Shown here piece by piece: positions 12,747-24,384 of a stretch of DNA of 64,000 nucleotides. Position numbers and translations under genes: made by a program. This DNA comes from Sinohyriopsis cumingii (lineage: Eukaryota; Mollusca; Bivalvia; Unionida; Unionidae): positions 101,248,346 to 101,312,345 of the forward strand of contig CM068826.1 of NCBI GenBank assembly GCA_028554795.2. Reading direction: 5' to 3'. The number at the start of each line of letters is the position of its first letter. Position 1 is the first letter of the stretch. The notes beneath the pieces were generated by a model. It was not told the origin of the DNA. It worked only from the letters and a program-made list of their open reading frames with translations, and searched no databases.

Positions 12747-12982
12747 GGTTGTTGTAGGGTTTAACGCCATTTCTCGGCAGAAGATAGGTTATACATGGCG
12801 GCCAGTACAAATGGTGGAGGAAGAACCCGGGAAAACCCCAGAAGAACCACCGATCCCCGAGAAGCTACTGGCAAGCTTTCTCACATGCCCACATTGGTCG
12901 AATCCGAGACTCGAACCCACGCAGACAGAGGAGGTGAGATGGCAGTGATTGCGGTGAGCGACCACTCGGCCACTCAGGGTCC
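12747..12982 (-). mobile_element. SINE-A with 11-bp target duplication
   Basis: Minus-strand SINE-A with good A-box and B-box (GGGTTCGAGTCTC) and a (CAA)-type end. CTAAAGGAAAA flanks it at 12736-12746 and 12983-12993. CpGs are well preserved, so this is a fairly recent copy. Confidence 0.9.
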
Positions 12983-12993
12983 CTAAAGGAAAA

Positions 12994-14570
12994 AGAAACT
13001 TCAGTCTTTTCGTTTCCGTTCTCACTGAAGTTCAAGAGCTGAATTCGTGAAAAGGTTCAAAACAGAAATGATTTTTTTTTATTAAAAAAAGAAATCAACT
13101 GAAGTCAACATTCTTTCATTTGCATAATGACGTTATCAACTACTGTTCCAGTATCTTTAATTAAAACTGATCAAGAAAAACAAAAATATTTTTGACTTTG
13201 GAGAGATTTTCAGCGCTTCATTTTTAATTTCTGTTAAATCTGAAATTTAAAAAAAAAAACTAAATCAAACTGAGACTAAGATATGAGTGAACTGAAGGAT
13301 TTTGATCCCTGTGGCAAAATAATGGGTATTTTAAGGTAGAAACAGAAGTTATTTCAAGTGAATCTTGTTTGTATGCGCTGGATTCATCATCAGTAAACAA
13401 TGTCTGGATTTGAACGGCATGGGGGTACATTAGGTTGGTTCGATGCTAATAAAAAAAAGAGTAATCATTTTGTTATCAAATGAAACATTTATATTAAGCC
13501 TGCATTGTCTCTGAAACAAATTAAAAATGTCTTAAATAACTGCAAAAGGTATTTTTTTTTAAAAAAAAAAAAAACAACCAACAAATTGGGATTATCATGT
13601 TTATAACATGCCAACTGTATCTATATGCCATGGTACAAGATGAGTATTTTCTCCATATCATGGCACATAGTTCTGGTGGAACTTCGTCCTGGCCTCTATT
13701 TAAAGTATTGACTATTTATAACAACTGCCGATAATCAACCATCTACCATCTTTGTGCACAATCTGCAACATATGCATGCATAACAATTTAGACTGAAAAA
13801 AAAAGTAATGAAACCTATATTAGTGCGGTTACGTCTATCTAATAAGGAAACTTGTGTGTTCAAGGTTTTAAGCAATAAAACAATTTACTTAAGGTACTAA
13901 ATTCCATGACACCCCTCCCCTTTGGAGCCCCAATTAGCAAGTTCTATAAAGTGCAGTCTATAGCGAAGCGTACAAGCCAAGAGAGCAGTGCCGAAGATAG
14001 AGTTACACTCAGTCTGGGTGATTAAATACAATCTCCCGGGAACTAACTGGATAAAGAGCCCCAAATCTGGGAACTATAAGTGGAAAACAGCAATCTATCT
14101 GCTTGTATACAATCAGCAAAACTATGCAAACTCTCAAGGCAGATATAACATGTTGACAATGGAAAGCAGTCTGTGGTAATCAAAACAATTTAAACTGATG
14201 TTTCAACATTGTTAGCCTTTAAAGCCAATATGTCCAAAAGCTGGTATGCGTTTATTTCCTAGCCACATTTTACTGTCAAGTTAAATAATCATCGGATACT
14301 AATGTTTTTCTAACACATTAATTATTTAACACATTCTTGACTTCTTTTTTTCAGAAATGATTGATGCATTGAGGAAAAGATAAGTTGCCTCCCTTAGTAA
14401 AGTAACTCTTCACAGAACATTATGTAACTGTCGTACGTTTACGATTTTACTGCCAAGTTATTTTGTAAAAAGCAAATCTAAATTTTCCATAAATTACACA
14501 ATTTCAATAGTGAATACACTTTAAAGGCACGGTGTAATTTTTAGCTCTAATGGACAAAGACTAGAAAAGC
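12994..14570. other. AT-rich non-coding stretch
   Basis: No supported feature. It includes A/T homopolymers near 13070 and 13552-13575. Confidence 0.4.
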
Positions 14571-14574
14571 TTGG

Positions 14575-14790
14575 AGATTATCTGTTCTTCGTCGTCCGTC
14601 ACACTGTTAGCACAAGCTTGTTATTGTTACTCCTCCTAAACTACTTGGAGGCTTGTCCTGAAACTTTACACATCCATTTGATTGTCTAGTTGGTCCAAAA
14701 CGATAATGGTGCCAGTCGTAAATCCAATATGGCTGCCTGGAAATTCTTTTCAATCTGCAGAGTGTCAGTCCATTCTAGGTACTCTTGTTT
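14575..14790 (-). repeat. Family Q repeat unit, antisense
   Basis: On the minus strand it contains ggcagccatattggattt, tggcaccattatcgttttgg and a terminal gtgacggacgacgaag. These match the units and the terminal gacggacgg motif of the arrays near 21.5-22.3 and 36.1-37.4 kb. Confidence 0.55.
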
Positions 14791-15692
14791 CATACATTGT
14801 AATATAGCAAAGTGGGTTGTGTGAATATGTGTTTGGTCTGAATATAATACACTCTAGCATAATTTTGAAAACTATAAAATAGTGAAAATTACCAGACCAA
14901 TTTGTAAAAATGATGCAATCCACATGGCTCAAACTTTTAAAATGAATGCTTATAAATATGCTAGCATTTTTTTTTGTTAATAAAATTTGCAATGCCATTT
15001 AAAAAAGCAGCAGTTTATAAAGAAAATATAAACTGTTGTTAGAGGGTTTTTAAATATAGTTTTTTAAATACAAAGTGGCTCTTAAATATTTCACATTCTT
15101 TTCTCAAGGACTGGCCATTTATCTATTGGGGTGGGGGCTGATATTTTGTTTCAAGTCATGTTTTTTTTTTCTGTTCCTTTCCTTCAGGATAATTCTTTTT
15201 TAATTAACATAATGGATATAATATAATATTTTTCTGTAAATCTGATAAAGAATATTGTTTTTAACATTTTTTTCTACATAAATTCCATCCCACCCCTAAA
15301 ATGCTTGTTCCTTTTTGTGGTCCTTGAGAATAAATAGCGCAAACCTGCCGCTGGTATGGTCCCATATTTTTAAAAAAGAAAATAAGCCTAATGTGGCCAC
15401 GTTAATACATCTTTTTATGATAGATTTTATAATGGACTTTCTAGCTTACTGCCCTATCATGTAGATATATTCACAAAACTGGACTTTTAAGATTATCCTA
15501 ATGTTTGCAAAATTTAAATGTTACATACTGTACAGTAAATCATGAAGCCAATACATGACCAAGACGGCACAGAGAACAGTGTGTACTACGAAATTCAATA
15601 GTGTTGGTTGTACTAACTCTGAAAAGTATACAAGTTTATTAAGTGTATAGTACCTCCTGATTCAAGTACAATATTCAGTTCAGAGTAAAAAG

Positions 15693-15697
<5 letters not shown>

Positions 15698-15757
<60 letters not shown>
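15698..15757. repeat. (AT)n microsatellite
   Basis: About 60 bp of AT dinucleotide. Confidence 0.97.
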
Positions 15758-15761
<4 letters not shown>

Positions 15762-16038
15762 CCCACATGACTAAGAAGTTTTAGAAAGACAAGAGAGAAG
15801 AATACATGTATTGAAAGCTAAAGGTGTCTCAGTACACGCTCCCTGTATTGTGTGAATCGGGGAATCACTTTGGAAAATAAAACAATATTGGCAACATTCC
15901 AGGTAAGAAATTTAACCCAAGCCCTGTACCTGTCCTATTTATGAAGGGCACACTAAGGAAAACTAAACGTCTCTGTGATAGGTAGATTAATTATAGGTTT
16001 ATAGTGGTGACCATACAGCATACCATATAAACACCTGC

Positions 16039-16215
16039 ACAAGTCAGAGCCAACTAAAAACAACAAAGACCTCCATATGATGTCATATAATGTGCTGATA
16101 CACCATGGTCTATATTACTTGTTTTACTAATAAAGGATAACAAACTGTATAGACCCAATTCTGTAGGTGCATTATCCAATGGCAGATATGGGTATATACA
16201 CTCTGCAGCGGGATC
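16039..16215. mobile_element. Fold-back family P, full but old
   Basis: The left end acaagtcagagccaactaaaa resembles the family inverted end. Two hairpin regions follow: gacctccat...catggtc and agacccaattctgtagg...ggcagatatgggtat. The right end, tctgcagcgggatc, is decayed. Confidence 0.6.
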
Positions 16216-16568
16216 AAAATAGAGTTTATATGGTACAGTAGTTCTCAGTTAATTACATAGACATTTCATTGTTATCTTGCTATCAATTTTGTCTGGCAAA
16301 TCTGTTAATTCATGGATTCATTAAGAGTTTGTACACAATATTGATTCTTTTCTTCCCGAGACTGATACTGCATATTAAAAACAATCTTATCATCTTTTGC
16401 AAACAAGACTGACAGATGATAATATATATTATGAAAAATAGTTATGTATATATTACTGCCATGTTCATAACCAAGGAGAGCGGTCATGTTAACTGTAATT
16501 TAATAGTAATCCAACTAGAAAGGGATGCCGACAGTGTTTAATGCAGTCTTAAATGAAAAAACAAGACG

Positions 16569-16739
16569 AGTCCAGCTGCAAACTCCACAGACCCATATCT
16601 GCCATCACACAATGCATCAACAGATCTGGGTTGGTGCAGTTATTTTTAGTAGTAATTAGTAGAACAAAGAAGACAGACCCTGATCTGCAGGTGCAATATG
16701 CTATGGCAGATCAGGATCTTTACTGTTTGCAGTCTGACT
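16569..16739. mobile_element. Fold-back family P, well preserved
   Basis: The left end AGTCCAGCTGCAAAC is the inverted complement of the right end GTTTGCAGTCTGACT, with minor mismatch. Inside are two separate hairpins. One has arms cagacccatatctg / cagatctgggttg; the other has arms agaccctgatctgc / gcagatcaggatct. Each loop is about 15 nt and contains a gcataatg- or gcaatatg-like word. No coding capacity. Confidence 0.8.
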
Positions 16740-17054
16740 ACTTTTCAGCAACTTTGAGATGGACATGGGTAATAAGGGACCTGCTAGTGTCATGGTAAGG
16801 CAAGAAAAATAATTTATGCATTTAGAGGAACTAGATTAGTTTTCCCCTCGATTTGTAATGAATCTGGTATGGAAATATACATTTTGCATCTATACAGTTA
16901 GCTTAAAAAGGATCAAAAGTAAAGTTGTTTCCCCAGCGTCATAATCAGTAAGTATGCACCACCCTGCCAAAATCTACACTTTTGAAAACTACAGAACTCT
17001 CAAATTAGGAATCATACAACTTCACAATGGAAGTCAAAAACTCTGTAAAATAAA

Positions 17055-17298
17055 ATGTAGGGGGAGGGGTATATCACCATTTTTTTCCAGCACAAATTAT
17101 GCTGGACATTGCAGCCATTTTGGTAGATGAAAATCTCTGTAAGACCCAAGAAAGAACCACTGACCTGGGAAGCTGATGTCGAGTTTTCTCATATACTTAT
17201 AGCTGGTCAAGCTGAGAACTGAACTCGGGCCAACAGAGGTGAGATGTGCAAGTGATCTGTAAAGGTGAGCACTTTAGACCACTCAGCCACCTGGGGCC
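17055..17298 (-). mobile_element. SINE-A, old divergent copy
   Basis: The right end holds the minus-strand head (caggtggctgagtggtctaa; decayed B-box near 17215-17230). The left end holds the worn tail, and the gaaagaaccactgacc body word is clear. Many substitutions; no target duplication found. Confidence 0.7.
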
Positions 17299-17772
17299 CA
17301 AAAAATACCAGTAGATATTTATAACATTGAATTCAAATAAAGTGAAACTTCTCTAGGCCGAAATCACAAAGAACCAAATTAATATTTCAGTTTTGAGTGG
17401 GGTTTTGGTTTACTGGGGTTCATTAATATCACAGAAGAATGAGCCATTATCAGGTGTAATCTAACAGACATGCAGTATTCCCACGAGAATATGAAAATGG
17501 CAAACATTTCGTTTTTGTACATTTCTGAGAAACTTGACACACAATACCAACACATACTAAAAGTTGATTCTGGACTGTACACTGTGAGTAACATGGTATA
17601 GGGATAAAATAGTGATCTGGACAGGAGAAGCTACTGGAAAAAATGGGGCATCACAAAATACAAGAAATTATGGTGGGGTGTACGAGTTTTATCACTATGC
17701 TACAACCCTCTGTACATACCACACTGAAACAATGACATTAAAATGATTATAATTTATGTACAAAATCTTTAC

Positions 17773-17935
17773 TCAGTGGTACGCATGACATACTAACAAG
17801 AAGAAGGGTGCGGGTTTAAATCCAACCTTTAATACCCCCACCCCCAGAACCCACTGGTCATGTGTGGCTATAGTGATGTTATGCATGGCCAAGGAATATT
17901 ACTGCAATTCATGTAACTGTATTGGCACTAAATAG
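17773..17935 (+). mobile_element. tRNA-headed SINE remnant
   Basis: An A-box-like word (ctcagtggtacgc) and a B-box-like word (GGGTTTAAATCCAACC) are spaced as in a tRNA gene, but the stems do not pair. It may belong to family C. The 3' limit is uncertain. Confidence 0.4.
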
Positions 17936-18154
17936 CCTTCATGGGTTGCAGAGGCATGAAACACCCACCCACCCAAACAGCAAAACCAAATGAAAGGACA
18001 GATGGAGGATATCACACATACCCCCCCCCCCAGTTAAAGCATGAGGATATTGAATTTATGGATTTATGCCAATTAATACATAAACATGAACTTTTATGTT
18101 ACATACAGAAACCTTTGAGGTATTTGTGATAATTAACAATGATCCAGTGAACTC

Positions 18155-18258
18155 GCTGACCTGGTGACCACTATACATCAATGCACAGCTACTGCCCAAT
18201 GACCATGCTGACCTGGTGACCACTATATAGCAGTGGCATAGCAGCTGCCCAAGCAACC
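18155..18258. repeat. 52-bp direct repeat, 2 copies
   Basis: GCTGACCTGGTGACCACTAT occurs at 18155 and 18207 with matching downstream words (agctactgcccaa / agctgcccaag). Confidence 0.75.
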
Positions 18259-18259
18259 C

Positions 18260-19840
18260 CTCCCCTTTCCACTGCAGGGTTTAAAATTTCCATCAAACAA
18301 CTTTGGGGGGGGGGGGCAATAATTACGTGTTGTGGTTGATGGGTGTGTCTTGCTATGCTATGGATATACAGAAAACATTTGAGAACTGATTGAATCTAGT
18401 TATTATGAGCATTTTGACCCATTATATGGACAGGTCTGACTGACAGCACAATTTACATTTTTTGCATTAACTGCAGCTACCATCCAAAACTTTCAAAGCC
18501 TTTTCACCCTATTTATCAGGTAATATGTTAGTATCATGTGTCATTCAATACAAATAAAAATATAAATGAATTGTCATTTTCTGTAAATCAATTCTGTAAT
18601 TATTTTGAATATTCCCTTAAGGTAGAAACCTAATCTTGAACTTTCATTTTCAAGCTACAAAGCCAATCTTTGTCTCCAATTGTCTGTAGGTGAAAGTATT
18701 GTGATTTCATCTGGGTAACCTTTCCTTCAATGTTGCCATTCATAGGGAACACTCATGTCAATCTCCCCCTAAATTAGAAATTTACCTTTATTGCACCTGT
18801 GATGTACTACATAAAGAGGACAGTGTACTTATTTTAGGACATATGAATTAAGTGCAGATAGTTTTTTAACAAAGTGGTATTATTGGTAAAATATTTCAGG
18901 AATCAATATCACACATTTATATTATACAAGGCAGAAATGACAGATGCGAAAGGAGGAAGATAATGATGTAGTAAACGGATGTGAATAGTCTGCAGCAAAA
19001 CAGCAATGCATTATCCCCACTATTTTCTCAGTACCCCCATCTATACTACACATATATAACATAGGTGTCACCCCTCCCCTCTAGATTGCAATCAGGGGAT
19101 GGATCCAATTTTCCCAAACTAATGTACAGATCTGCATACCACCCCCAATTATCTTCCAATAGTGAGGTCTGAATATCAAATGGTGTAGGATGAACTGCAT
19201 GAGATTAATTTTGTATGCTTGTACACACATATGGACAGACAGGATAACATAATCTCCACTTTCTTGAAGAAGTCAGGTGAAATATATACCAAATTATAAA
19301 AGCCCTTAATCCCTCCCCTTTGATCAGTAATACACATTATCTGATAATTTGTGTCATTCAGCTGTCTTGTTATTTATAGGCATTAACTGAAGTAACTGGG
19401 ATCTTTACCACAATCTCTGATAACATCCAAGTAGGCAACAATGCCATTATTGTTGTCCTTTACCTGTTCCATATCATTTGTTGATAATGATATAGTGTGT
19501 AATAGATACACGGTCTTGTTAAGGGTATATCTTCGGGTGTATAGCTGTTATAGAATCCTAACCAATTACTGTACCTGCGTGCATGTAATGTCAGCTCGAG
19601 TTGAGACCAATCCATACATATAAACTAGAGTATAACAGAATAGATTATTAGGTTAACTTGCTTTTCAACGAAACAGATCATCTCACTAAATTGTCTTTAA
19701 CTCTTATTTGCACAAGTCGAGAAAGTGTAAATAAACGCATTCCTAATTGTACAACAACTGAGCAAACAACATTCAGCACAAAAAAAGGCGTCTTGGAACA
19801 TCCAGATATACAATGCAATTACAAATTGTAAGGTGACGTG
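18260..19840. other. AT-rich non-coding stretch
   Basis: No supported gene or repeat-family member. A poly-G run lies near 18304 and there are several poly-pyrimidine tracts. Confidence 0.4.
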
Positions 19841-19842
19841 AA

Positions 19843-19998
19843 CTGCCTATACTCATTTACAAGTCAAGTACAACTGCACAGACTGCCATTACATAATGCA
19901 CTGCCAGACCAGGGTCTTTGAACTTTGCTAGGAGTAATCAGTAGAACTAACAATGTTTTTTTGCAGTTCAATTTGACTTAAGAGAACATTTAGTAGGT
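19843..19998. mobile_element. Fold-back family P with long ends, one hairpin deleted
   Basis: The left end CTGCCTATACTCATTTACAA continues into gtcaagtacaactgc. Its inverted counterpart at the right reads ttgacttaagagaacatttagtaggta. Only one internal hairpin (cagactgcc...cagaccagggtc) remains. This copy shows that the family's inverted ends extend beyond the 15-bp core. Confidence 0.65.
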
Positions 19999-20285
19999 AT
20001 GATTATAAAAAACATTCAAATAGTTATGACATCAACATTTTGCAACTGTTTTTCATAAAATATTTTGTACATTCTCAATATCAGCACTAATTGATATATG
20101 GCTAATTATTAAAATAAATACTTGGACTTTGTATGAAGTGCCATCTAAGTAAATAGGAGTGATCATCTCTATTCTGGTAAAAGGGCCATTGAAACTACTG
20201 GCTAGCATGTATTGGAACAAACAACAACTTGTAAAATGTTGCTCCGCTCTGAAAATTGCTGGGCAGGTGGCAACATATGATGGGA

Positions 20286-20444
20286 CAGTACTGTCCAACC
20301 CGCGGCCCATGGGTTGATTTTAAATGGCCCGCCAGTGCTCGAGCAGCTATATAGTAGTTGCTTTTCAGTTTTCTGCTGCGGCCCTCAGCTTCAAGAAAAA
20401 CATTTTTCAGTGGCCAATGGTGTCAAAAAGGTTGGACATCACTG
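20286..20444. mobile_element. hAT-type MITE with 8-bp target duplication
   Basis: A 159-bp element with terminal inverted repeats CAGTACTGTCCAACC and GGTTGGACATCACTG (13 of 15 positions pair). It is flanked by TGATGGGA (20278-20285) and TGATAGGA (20445-20452), a 7/8 match. CAGTG-type ends plus 8-bp duplications are the hallmark of the hAT superfamily. Internal GC-rich words (cccgcggccc, aatggcccgcc, ctgcggccct) give this segment most of the local CpGs. No transposase is encoded; it must have been mobilised in trans. Confidence 0.8.
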
Positions 20445-20783
20445 TGATAGGATCTATTACCAGACGGACACACAGAAAAGGAAAATCTTGTCAATGCCAC
20501 CTAAATTAAGAGCAAACAACTATAAAAAAGAAAAAGAAATAAAGATTAGAAATGTGAATATGGACACCACTGCCCCACCAATGTTTGAAACAAACCAACA
20601 TATGAAACTTCACCATGGCAAGACAGAGAACTCTACTGATGAAGATAAGAACTGACAAACTTGCACAACACCAGCTACCTAACCGCTGCTGCGGTGTGAC
20701 TTTTAACATTTTAAAACTTAATGCATTCAACACAGACAAATTGAAAACGAAAATTACATCTGCCAACACTATTTACTATCAGG

Positions 20784-20998
20784 AGGCTCCGGGTGGCCAA
20801 GTGGTCTAAGATGTTCCCCATTACAGGTCACTGGCATCTCACCTCTGTCTGCAAGAGTTCAAATCTCAGGTTCAGCTAACATGGGTATGTGAGAATGATT
20901 GCCAGTAGCCCCCTGGGGTTTGGTGGTTTTCCCCAAGATTTTCTGAGGTTCTTCCTCAACCAGGTATACTGGGTACCATGTATTGCTCAAGAAATGGT
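20784..20998 (+). mobile_element. SINE-A, split by another SINE-A
   Basis: The head begins ggctccgggtggccaagtgg, with a B-box-like gagttcaaatctcagg. The body runs to tgctcaagaaatgg, where it is interrupted. Its 3' end (aaaaatggtggttaagccc) reappears after the inserted minus-strand copy at about 21263-21290. Confidence 0.8.
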
Positions 20999-21262
20999 TG
21001 TTGTTGTTGTTGTTGCTGCTTTTGTAGGGTTTAATGCCATTTTTCAGCACACGATAGACTATACATGGTGGCCAGTATTAATGGCGGAGGAAGAACCTGG
21101 GAAAACCCCAGAAAGAACCACCAACCCACTAGAAGCTACTGGCAAGCTTTCTCACATACCCACATTGGCCGCATCCAAGACTTGAACCTATGCAGGCAGA
21201 GATGAGATGGCAGAGATCCGTAACGGAGAGCGCTTTAGACCACTCAGCCACTCAGGGCCCCT
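20999..21262 (-). mobile_element. SINE-A inserted inside another SINE-A
   Basis: Full minus-strand copy with (GTT)n tail at the left and head at the right. It interrupts the plus-strand SINE-A at its 3' end. Flanks aagaaatggttg (20989-21000) and aaaaatggtgg (21263-21273) form the probable duplication. The inverted pair could fold into a long hairpin if transcribed. Confidence 0.8.
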
Positions 21263-21484
21263 AAAAATGGTGGTTAAGCCCACACAAAAAATTATCACTT
21301 GAAAATATTATGAATATTTAAGCAACTAATCTGTTTAACATAACAAAACAAGAGTCTCTTAAAAGGACTGACACTAAATGCTCAAAAGAATTTCTATGAA
21401 ATCAAGACAAGACCTTTTCTTTCTTTCAACTGCAAAATGTTGAAAGCATCTCTATTATTCTTGTGCTATAAAAAGATTTACATG

Positions 21485-22300
21485 ATGGCCCCTATGTTGG
21501 CAGTTTTGGTTTTAAGATGGACATGTTTTCATTTAGGACCAACTAGACATCACAAGAGTGTCAATATGACCATCCATTTATAAGGAAAAGCAAGATGGCC
21601 ACCACTGTGGCCATGTTGGATATCAGATTGCCACAGTTTTTATTAAAGAACAACCTGATATCATCAGGAGACTTCTGATGAAAACCCAATGTCAATATGA
21701 CCTTTTGTTTACGAGATGTATCATTAACCAGATTCTCAAGATAGCTGCCAATAGTCACCATTTTGGATGTCGGATTGATACCATTTTCATACATGAGCAA
21801 ACTGACACTGAGAGAAGAGATCTGGTGGTAACTCCATGGCAATCAATCTTTGATATCTAGGAAAAGTAGCCACAAGATTGCCACATGGAAGTTGTATTGG
21901 AGATCAGATTAGCACTATTGTCATTTAGCTCTGACTAGACACCATACAAAACCCAATGTTGATATGACTTTCAAGATGAGTAACAGTAACAAGATTTTTT
22001 TGATGGTTGCCTTTGTAGCCACACTAAATATCAGTATATTTAGATGAGCAGCCAACCAGTCTGTAAAAAGTCTTACTTAAAACCCCATGTTGAGTTACTC
22101 GCCAATTTAAGAGTATTGATAACAAAAGTTTCAAGATGTGGTGGCTGCATTAGATACCCAAGTGGCACCATTTTCATTCAGGATCAACTATACCCACAGA
22201 TGAATGTGTGCACATGGTTTCATGGCATGTAGTTTAGGTACAGTAATGATAACAAGTCTGTGCTGATGAACCAATGGATAATGAACAACTGGCCATCACT
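21485..22300 (+). repeat. Family Q degenerate tandem array
   Basis: About five units of roughly 120-156 bp. Each contains variants of gatggccaccactgtggcc, ttggatatcagattgcca, accattttcatttaggacc, acttctgatgaaaaccc and aatatgaccttttgttta. The array ends at a word resembling ggataatgaacaac. An antisense frame (21561-21842) runs through several units and shares short words with antisense frames in the 36.8-kb array; I read it as an effect of the repeat and not a gene. Confidence 0.75.
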
Positions 22301-22309
22301 AAGTTTCTT

Positions 22310-23640
22310 CTGCTCTAAGACCAACTAAACAATTTAATATTACAACATGTTCTATGATCTATTCTGTCTGTAACTTAAACTGTAAAACTTTGGCAACAGA
22401 TTGTCCCATAGATCCATCCCTTGCTACATTTGGTCAAAAAAGATGTTTTATCTTTCAGGTTTCCCTTAACACATCTGCATGTTAAGCATCATATGAAACA
22501 TATTTCCTGTTAAGGATAGATATACAGTAATTTTAAAAGTCAGCATTAGAGTGTTGATGCTTAAATTTTGAAATAACATTGTAAATATGCTTGTAAAAAT
22601 GTTGTTCACTGTCCATTTGAGCTCTTTTAGATATTTGTTTTACATGGGTAAATGTGGTATTTTTGTGATAGAGTTGAACTACTCCAAGTAGTCACCTCTA
22701 TGAAATGACAAAATAAGCCTTGAAAGACAGGTAAAGTGGTGCAAGGGATCTTGAAAAAAGTGGCCATTTAACACAGGTCATTCCCCACTACAGGTAACTT
22801 TTTAAGCAGGTCTGACAATTAATATTGTTTGCCACCAAACTTAATATGTCCTTCTATAATACTTGAAAATACTGGCAGAACAAATTTCACACTCGTCTCT
22901 GATGGTAGATCTTGTCACATTATGGTGTTTGTTTTACACAGACCAATACAGTAATGCTATTCAAACAATGACTCTCTTTATGTGACTATCTTTACAATGC
23001 CAGTGTTTGTATTTGAATAATGCAATCACATGGCTGTCCAAGTTTGTTAATACATTTGATTCAGAATGAAACAGAGCTATTAAACTATTCTATATTAAAC
23101 CGATAATGCAAAAACACAGGATGTGACAAATTTCAAAATTTAAGAGAGGTAGAAATGTCACCAAGAAATGTTTCTTCATTTGCTGTTTTAAGGCGCAGCA
23201 ACACGTGAATGCTACATCATGCTGAGGCAATAGTACTTTTCCAAAGAACACCCCCCCCCCTCCCTTTGGCATACTGAGCAAATGTAGCATCCATCCCCTA
23301 AATTCATTAGCCCATTCCATTGTAAAAATTTCATGGTAATGTTTTGAACAAAAAAGAAGTTGAACAAGTCAATTCTTCAGTTCTATTTGTATTCTGTAGC
23401 TGAATGGGCAACTTAAATTCAGCATTGTGGAAGTATCTATCCAGGACTCTGATAGCCTGTGTACTCTTGACAAAAAATTGGTCTAATCCTGAATTATACA
23501 ACAATTCTGCTAAAAACACTTGCTTCCACTGTATGGACTCATGTAGTATGTTCTAAGTACATGTATATGCTTTAAGAACCGTAAAACAAAGGAATGAATA
23601 TCACAAGTAATTAGAACTCCACCACTCCTTTCCCCACCCA
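22310..23640. other. AT-rich non-coding stretch
   Basis: No supported feature. A poly-C run is near 23248. Confidence 0.4.
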
Positions 23641-23641
23641 A

Positions 23642-23814
23642 ATTTGCCCCAGTGGCCGAGTGTTCCAAGGCACTTCCTTTACCAATCACAGACATCTCAC
23701 CAGTGTCTGCATGGGTTCACGTCTTGACCAAACCAAAGTGGGTATATGAGAAAGCTTGCCAGTATCTTCCTGTGGCTAAATGGTTCTTCCTCCACCAAAT
23801 ATACTGATCACCAT
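23642..23814 (+). mobile_element. SINE-A, 3' end replaced by minisatellite
   Basis: The head is gccccagtggccgagtgttc, then a worn B-box (gggttcacgtcttg) and the body agaaagcttgccagtat. The element breaks down at tactgatcaccatgtaaga, where a 33-bp tandem repeat takes over instead of the usual gcgttaaaccc tail. Confidence 0.8.
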
Positions 23815-24000
23815 GTAAGAAATATCATCTACGTGCTTGATCATGATGTAAGAAATATCATCTACGTGCTTGATCATCGTGTAAGAAATATCATCTACGT
23901 GCTTGATCATCATGTAAGAAATATCATCTATGTGCTTGATCATCGTGTAAGAAATATCATCTACGTGCTTGATCATCGTGTAAGAAATATCATCTACGTG
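23815..24000. repeat. 33-bp minisatellite, 5.6 copies
   Basis: Units start with GTAAGAAATATCATCTACGT at 23815 and repeat exactly every 33 bp to 23980, with only rare substitutions. Because 33 is divisible by three, one frame reads as repeats of VRNIIYVLDH plus one residue; this is a by-product. The unit's end (gatcatcatgtaag) resembles the SINE-A sequence gatcaccatgtaag just before it, so the array seems to have grown from the SINE tail. Confidence 0.95.
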
Positions 24001-24194
24001 CGAGGCCGAATGTATAGGTCACTACTATTTAAATGTAAGACAATGACAGTGATTATTTTGTTTGTTATACCTTTCAATGACTAATTCAGTTTGTAAGATA
24101 CCTATTTGGTGAATTCTGGTGTATCTGATAAATTTGGTAAACCATCCATGGGATCATTATGATAATAATTTGCTCTGGTGTCTGTGTGCATATA

Positions 24195-24350
24195 TACAGT
24201 AAAACCCGTCTTGAAAGGCTGTCTCTTTTGCCAAAAAATTATGGTCTCTCATAACAGGTCACAATGCTATATAATCAATACATTTGTGCATTGAGAATGT
24301 GGTCTCTAAACAGGTGGTCTCACACAGCAGTGGTCTTTCATGGCAGATTA
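24195..24350. mobile_element. Possible DNA-transposon remnant
   Basis: It begins acagtaaaacccgtcttgaa, a terminus seen in many invertebrate pogo/Tc-type nonautonomous elements, followed by internal repeats of ggtctct and ggtggtctca. No matching inverted end was located. Confidence 0.3.

Positions 24351-24384
<34 letters not shown>
24351..24384. repeat. (CT)n(AT)n microsatellite
   Basis: A short CT run passes directly into AT. Confidence 0.9.

Noticed and set aside
20314..20655. 113-codon plus-strand frame
   Set aside because: Its start lies inside the hAT MITE and the rest has no recognisable domain.
23815..24000. CRISPR array
   Set aside because: The 33-bp units are contiguous with no unique spacers, and the context is eukaryotic.
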